Positions 15,501 through 18,268 of a DNA stretch of 18,268 bases are shown here, in pieces. A program made the translations under genes and the position numbers. The stretch comes from JBPCRW01 sp050996405 (GTDB lineage Bacteria; Acidobacteriota; Blastocatellia; Pyrinomonadales; Pyrinomonadaceae). How positions within the stretch are numbered: position 1 is the stretch's first letter; the number at the start of each line of letters is the position of its first letter. Location: the NCBI GenBank assembly GCA_050996405.1, contig JBPCRW010000055.1:1-18268 (forward strand). Reading direction: 5' to 3'. Under the pieces are notes generated by a model. The model did no database searches and was not told the origin of the DNA. It saw only the letters and a list, made by a program, of their open reading frames with translations.

Positions 15501-15675
15501 ATCGCATGCGGATATGGCGAATCCGCGCGAGCTAAACGAAATCATCTGGTTTTCCGTCAAAGGCGAGACCGCGACGATGCCGGAAATTTCGCGCCTGCCC
15601 GCATTCGACGTGATGACGGCAGGCATCAAACCAGACGACGATGACGAAAAAACGGAAGCGGACGATGACGAGTAA
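12562..15675 (+). CDS. YVTN beta-propeller fused to a phosphoesterase domain, envelope protein
   Basis: A 1,037-residue protein. GAGGAG (12548-12553) 8 nt upstream supports the ATG at 12562. Residues 8-30 form a hydrophobic signal peptide or anchor. Residues of about 60-490 are propeller-like, with repeated blades such as VYPTGIDLSPDGNSLFVANN, DKIYVSLWGDDSVAVVDG, ARLFVANSDGDSVSIIDT and KILYVADAKTNSVAVVNL. From about 517 a phosphoesterase domain (PF04185-like, acid phosphatase/phospholipase C superfamily) begins with HVIYIIRENRSYDQVFGD, where E-N are expected metal and nucleophile-region residues. It continues with DGHNWSTAAF and closes its site with EDDAQDGADHVDAHRSP near 872-888. The C-terminus is very acidic (DDDDEKTEADDDE). 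The likely role is hydrolysis of phosphate esters in the periplasm or at the surface; the natural substrate is unknown. Neighbourhood with the receptor suggests joint nutrient uptake, as inference. Confidence 0.92.
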   Translation: MFLRMRRWSLAVWILAIFIFSIGIYFLLPAKSQAELPDAGDNALQNRRVAPAGKLIIDAGTNEPAVMPLTFNFARSPDTSAADGKGRFLIAVNSGYGLTFNSKSKPQQTLSVIDLNKSPVPQVVQNIYFPSPQSANFGLVFDKKAQADGKFNLYLAGGYENKIWILSFNPNLDKPLAPANAPDQKIDAPFIDVSAFTENAPSPNYNDNTAAVYPTGIDLSPDGNSLFVANNLGDTLGVVSDLRDSRRISRVNLQRPNSAQFVYPYDVQILPARDGKSVDKIYVSLWGDDSVAVVDGKTLKVKTHITVERHPTKMLFNRDKARLFVANSDGDSVSIIDTNTDALYQSEPEISVKLADDAPNGMSPQGLALSGDEKILYVADAKTNSVAVVNLDPKINQEKRSEDKSRSKVSGFIPTGNYASAIAFANNQLFIANGKGTGMENSSLNVTESGLYPNMPNAAFPANRSKRGEYSVAIVSGNVSVVDAPNEKQLFAYTQQVLRDNDLIGAATKNIFPNGRSPFKHVIYIIRENRSYDQVFGDVEKAGDGTKADGDESVTIFGAGESAKSPGGSAQNITPNAHALVLRFGLLDRFFVNAEASPDGHNWSTAAFSSDYIDKAFRWNYGGRGRTYDFEGFNRLPSFNPPAGQPPVELPPVFSLPATETDVANFQKKYVPYLNGSRDVGEPQTLYLWDAANRAGLTYRNYGEFIATISAEDVREVNTRRPRKYPDLSPTLTAFATKKSLENHFSPSARNFDLLTPDAMTVDSYRAAKESNGQEDAAISYENADAKFRGSSRFGEWLKEFRGYVKDRKNGKGDRMPNLSIVRFSSDHTAGLSRNHPTPQFYVAENDYAVGRLVEEVSKSEYWKDTAIFIVEDDAQDGADHVDAHRSPALVISAYNRRGALLHDFHSTVSLIRTMELCLGIAPMNFLDAHAAPIDIFTEKPDFSPFKAELPDVALDNLFPPQKPSQAMLRFMKLTDAQDLSHADMANPRELNEIIWFSVKGETATMPEISRLPAFDVMTAGIKPDDDDEKTEADDDE

Positions 15676-15741
15676 AATGCAAAAATTAAAATGCAAAATT
15701 AAAATCCATTTCTCTATTTTGCGCTTTGCATTTTACTCGTC
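15667..15741. repeat. Inverted repeat overlapping the phosphoesterase stop codon
   Basis: GACGAGTAAAATGCAAA (15667-15683) and its exact reverse complement (15725-15741) form a perfect 17-bp stem around 41 nt. The left arm includes the last two codons and the TAA of the phosphoesterase gene. Between the arms are heptamer-like units (AAAATGC, AAAAATT, AAAATGC; ATTTTGC, GCTTTGC, ATTTTAC). The right arm ends 1 nt before the GATAAT that precedes queG. Confidence 0.9.
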
Positions 15742-15742
15742 G

Positions 15743-15756
15743 GATAATTTTCTATG
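15743..15756 (+). promoter_or_regulatory. Possible -10 element for a leaderless queG transcript
   Basis: GATAAT (15743-15748, five of six matches) ends 5 nt before the queG ATG at 15754, and no Shine-Dalgarno sequence is present. Transcription would start at or next to the start codon. The -35 is unclear: TTGCGC at 15719-15724 lies 18 nt upstream but matches poorly. Confidence 0.35.
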
Positions 15757-16701
15757 AACGATTTAACGGAACAAATTAAACGAAAAGCGTTTGAAATCGG
15801 CTTTCATAAAATCGGCATTGCGCGCGCCGCGCCGCTCAAAGCCGAAGGCGCGCATCTTGCGGAATGGCTCGGAAAAGATTTTCAAGGCGAGATGAAATGG
15901 CTGGAGCGCGAGCCGGAAAAACGCGCCGATCCGCGCTTGATTTTCGCGGAAGCCGAATCCGTCGTCGTCGTCGCTTTAAATTATTTCACGCCGCACGAAC
16001 ACATCGAAGATGAAACAACCGGAAAAATTTCGCGTTATGCCTGGGGCGACGATTATCACGACGTTTTGAAAGAGAAGCTCGGCGAACTTTTGGCTTTTAT
16101 CAAAACTTTGGACGAGCGCGCCGCCGGAAAAATCTGCGTTGACACCGCGCCCGTAATGGATAAAGCGTGGGCGGTTCGCGCAGGTCTCGGCTGGCTCGGC
16201 AAACACTCGAATTTGATTACAAAAGAATACGGCTCGTGGGTTTTCCTGGGCGAAATTCTGCTTAATTTAAAACTCGAATACGACGCGGAAATCGAGCCTG
16301 ACCATTGCGGAAACTGCACGGCTTGTCTTGACGCTTGTCCGACAAAAGCTATTCGCGCGCCGTATTTGGTTGACTCGCGCCGCTGTTTGTCTTACGCTAC
16401 TATCGAATTGCGTTCCCCCGAACTCCCGAATGAAATTTCAGAAAATTTGAACGGCTGGTTTTACGGTTGCGACATCTGCCAAGACGTTTGCCCCTGGAAT
16501 CGTTTTGAAAAACCGAGCGACGAAAAAAGATTCGAGCCGCGCGAGCGGGAAACTTCGATTGATTTGAAAAAGGTTTCAGATTTTTCTCCCGACGCTTACG
16601 CAATTCGTTTCCGTCGCAGCGCAATTAAACGGGCAAAACTCGCGGGACTTCAGCGCAATGCGCGGGCGTTGCTGAAAAATTCAGAAAAAAGAAAAGGCTA
16701 G
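15754..16701 (+). CDS. queG: Epoxyqueuosine reductase
   Basis: QueG is a cytoplasmic cobalamin and iron-sulfur enzyme that reduces epoxyqueuosine to queuosine in the anticodon wobble position of tRNAs for Asp, Asn, His and Tyr. The product is 315 residues, at the short end of the family. The N-terminal cobalamin-binding part carries VVVVALNYF and SRYAWGDDYHDVL. VDTAPVMDKAWAVRAGLGWLGKHSNLI (from about 129) is the conserved substrate/cofactor segment. Two 4Fe-4S clusters are indicated by CGNCTACLDACP (C185, C188, C191, C195) and CDICQDVCPWN (C239, C242, C246), with a further Cys at RRCLSY. The C-terminal HEAT-like repeats of longer homologs are missing. The following gene begins 29 nt later and may be cotranscribed. 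Other queuosine genes are not in the window. Confidence 0.96.
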   Translation: MNDLTEQIKRKAFEIGFHKIGIARAAPLKAEGAHLAEWLGKDFQGEMKWLEREPEKRADPRLIFAEAESVVVVALNYFTPHEHIEDETTGKISRYAWGDDYHDVLKEKLGELLAFIKTLDERAAGKICVDTAPVMDKAWAVRAGLGWLGKHSNLITKEYGSWVFLGEILLNLKLEYDAEIEPDHCGNCTACLDACPTKAIRAPYLVDSRRCLSYATIELRSPELPNEISENLNGWFYGCDICQDVCPWNRFEKPSDEKRFEPRERETSIDLKKVSDFSPDAYAIRFRRSAIKRAKLAGLQRNARALLKNSEKRKG

Positions 16702-16730
16702 TTTAAGATTTAATTTTTTCGGAGAAAGAA

Positions 16731-18194
16731 ATGTTTAAAAATTTGCGTCAAAGTATTTTAGTTTTAGTTGTCGTCACAAGTTTTTTGGCTTTCGGTTTTG
16801 CCGTCAGCGCAGAAAGCAACGCGCAAACCTCGAAAAAGTCTGCCAAGTCGTCGCCAACGCCGAAGAAAAACGCGAAAGCCACGCCAACGCCAGGTAAAAA
16901 AACGCAAGCTAAATCCGCGCCGACACCAAAGAAATCCGCAACGTCGGCAAAATCGAAATCCGCCGATAAGAAAACTTTGACGACGAAAGCAGATTCAAAA
17001 AGCACACGCGCGAAGAAGAAAACCCGAACGGAAACGGCGCGAAACTCTAAGGATGCGAAATCGACGGCGAAAAATTCGTCGTCTTCAAAATCGAAAGGGA
17101 AGGTTGAAGCCGAAACCGGTTCAAAAATAAAAAATTCCAAGTCCGCTTCAAAAACGCGAAATTCAAAATCTGCGGCAACCGCCAAAAATTCTTCGGCTAA
17201 AAAAGCCGGAACGAGTCGAAGGACTGAAACGAAACTGACTGCAAAATCTGAAACAAAATCTGCCGTGAAATCGAAACCGAAAACGGAGGAAACGGCGACC
17301 ATTCCAGACGCGCCGCAGTTTATCGTCACCGATGTTTCGGCACAAATCCGCACGCAGGCAAAAGCGAACGCGCCGGAATTGAGCAAGGTAAAACTCGGCA
17401 CGGTGCTGAACGTTTCGCAGAAAAGCGCGTCGTGGTATAAAGTCCAATTTTCAAACGGGGCGAAAACTTCCGTCGGCTGGATTCCGGCAAGTTCCGTCGG
17501 CAGTCTCGACGCGGCAAATAAGCCGCAAATTTACAGCCAGGTTGCAAACCGTTACTACAAGCCGGATATGGATTTTGCGACTTCGTCCGCGCTTTACGAA
17601 TTTCTAACGCGCAGCAAACCGGAATTTGAAACGTCCGATTCAGCCGCCGATTTAGAATTAAAACGACTGCTCGCGCTTCGCGCCGCGCTCAAAACAATTC
17701 CGGCAAGCGCGAAAACTGACGCGCCCTATAAAGATTTTCTCAAAGCGCACGATAAGGAAATTGTTTATAGCGAGCCGTCGGGCGAATATTTGGTCGCGTC
17801 AAATCTTTTCTGGGGTTGGCAGAAAAAAGAGAAAGCCGCGCCGCTTGCCGACCAAATCGCTTGGGAAGGCGAGCAGAATCCTCTGCCGGGCGAATGCGAA
17901 GGTTATGTTAATTGCCATCTTTTCTACGCGCGAATGACGAGCGGCGAATATCTTAATCTGCATCCGACCGGCAAGCACAATCTTGAAGCATTGACGAATC
18001 TGACCAATCTTTTGCAGCCGATTGTCGCCGATTTGGACGCGAAACAAATTTATAACGGTCCGACCGATGTCACAGACCGCGCCGAGTTTAATAATCTAAT
18101 CGCCGAACTGCGGACAATCGTTTCGCGCCTGCCGCTGACCAAAAAGGAAAAAACTTTGCAGCAGCTAAAAAAGGTTGCGGAAGGTTTCAGATAA
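16731..18194 (+). CDS. Secreted protein with Lys/Ser/Thr-rich stalk and SH3-like domain
   Basis: 487 residues; GGAGAAAG (16721-16728) supports the ATG. A signal peptide spans about 1-27 (hydrophobic core, cleavage after AVSA). Residues 30-190 are very basic low-complexity sequence dominated by K, S, T and A, with three P-T-P-(K/G)-K motifs (SPTPKK, TPTPGKK, APTPKK), recalling histone H1-like tails. Residues of about 195-262 look like a bacterial SH3 domain (VTDVSAQIRTQAKANAPELSKVKLGTVLNV..KSASWYKVQF ... VGWIPASSVG). The C-terminal part (about 263-487) is a folded, mixed-charge domain I do not recognise. It has GWQKKEK, an isolated Cys pair in GECEGYVNCHLFYAR, and HPTGKHNLEAL. An extracytoplasmic protein binding anionic polymers such as peptidoglycan, lipopolysaccharide or DNA is plausible. 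It is downstream of queG and ahead of a terminator. Confidence 0.85.
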   Translation: MFKNLRQSILVLVVVTSFLAFGFAVSAESNAQTSKKSAKSSPTPKKNAKATPTPGKKTQAKSAPTPKKSATSAKSKSADKKTLTTKADSKSTRAKKKTRTETARNSKDAKSTAKNSSSSKSKGKVEAETGSKIKNSKSASKTRNSKSAATAKNSSAKKAGTSRRTETKLTAKSETKSAVKSKPKTEETATIPDAPQFIVTDVSAQIRTQAKANAPELSKVKLGTVLNVSQKSASWYKVQFSNGAKTSVGWIPASSVGSLDAANKPQIYSQVANRYYKPDMDFATSSALYEFLTRSKPEFETSDSAADLELKRLLALRAALKTIPASAKTDAPYKDFLKAHDKEIVYSEPSGEYLVASNLFWGWQKKEKAAPLADQIAWEGEQNPLPGECEGYVNCHLFYARMTSGEYLNLHPTGKHNLEALTNLTNLLQPIVADLDAKQIYNGPTDVTDRAEFNNLIAELRTIVSRLPLTKKEKTLQQLKKVAEGFR

Positions 18195-18213
18195 ACCGGA
18201 CAAAATCAAAATC

Positions 18214-18254
18214 AAACGGGCGCGGGAGATTTATTTTTCGCGCCTGTTTTGTTT
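18214..18254 (+). terminator. Rho-independent terminator after the SH3 protein gene
   Basis: AAACGGGCGCG (18214-18224) pairs with CGCGCCTGTTT (18239-18249) as 11 bp with one G-U wobble around a 14-nt loop. TGTTTT follows. It lies 20 nt after the stop codon and probably ends the queG-SH3 transcript. Confidence 0.8.
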
Positions 18255-18268
18255 TACGCATCCTAAAA

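Noticed and set aside
16748..17401. 217-residue minus-strand ORF rich in Phe, Ala, Val and Asp
   Set aside because: It is the complement of the Lys/Ser/Thr-rich low-complexity region of the SH3 protein; repetitive AAA/TCG codons keep the antisense frame open.

Overview
The window reads as a chromosomal segment of a moderately GC-balanced Gram-negative bacterium, most likely an Acidobacteriota member (Blastocatellia/Pyrinomonadaceae-like). This placement is inference. It rests on a 1,269-residue TonB-dependent receptor with an N-terminal carboxypeptidase-regulatory-like domain, a YVTN beta-propeller fused to a phosphoesterase, and abundant short tandem and palindromic intergenic repeats. No rRNA, tRNA, CRISPR array, transposase or phage gene was seen.

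Layout. 1-2570: lepA (EF4), followed at once by a small two-gene toxin-antitoxin-like module (BrnT-like toxin, then a DUF433-type antitoxin) and the frameshifted remnant of a DUF5615-type toxin gene. An echo of the last codons of lepA closes this stretch. 2571-4211: tryptophan 2,3-dioxygenase on the minus strand; a long divergent intergenic region with a good sigma70-type promoter and a structured leader; a cold-shock protein gene with its terminator; and a palindromic repeat. 4219-8352: a small minus-strand gene of unclear role, selA, a convergent metallo-beta-lactamase-fold hydrolase, and an FAD-dependent oxidoreductase carrying two heptanucleotide-repeat tracts inside its coding sequence. 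8353-15741: the large outer-membrane receptor, a 30-bp-arm palindrome, the secreted or envelope-anchored YVTN/phosphoesterase protein, and a second inverted repeat that includes its stop codon. 15754-18254: queG (epoxyqueuosine reductase), a secreted protein with a Lys/Ser/Thr-rich low-complexity region, an SH3-like domain and an unrecognised C-terminal domain, then a terminator.

Functionally the genes are a mixture rather than one pathway. Translation and tRNA functions (LepA, SelA, QueG) are scattered among metabolic genes (tryptophan dioxygenase, MBL hydrolase, FAD reductase) and an envelope block (receptor plus phosphoesterase) that could act together in phosphate or organophosphate acquisition, which is inference only. 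The most unusual parts are non-coding or semi-coding. They are the decayed toxin next to a recombined TA pair, flanked by copies of the lepA 3' end; the structured cold-shock leader with a terminator-like hairpin about 110 nt before the start codon; and heptamer repeats that have entered an open reading frame without breaking it.
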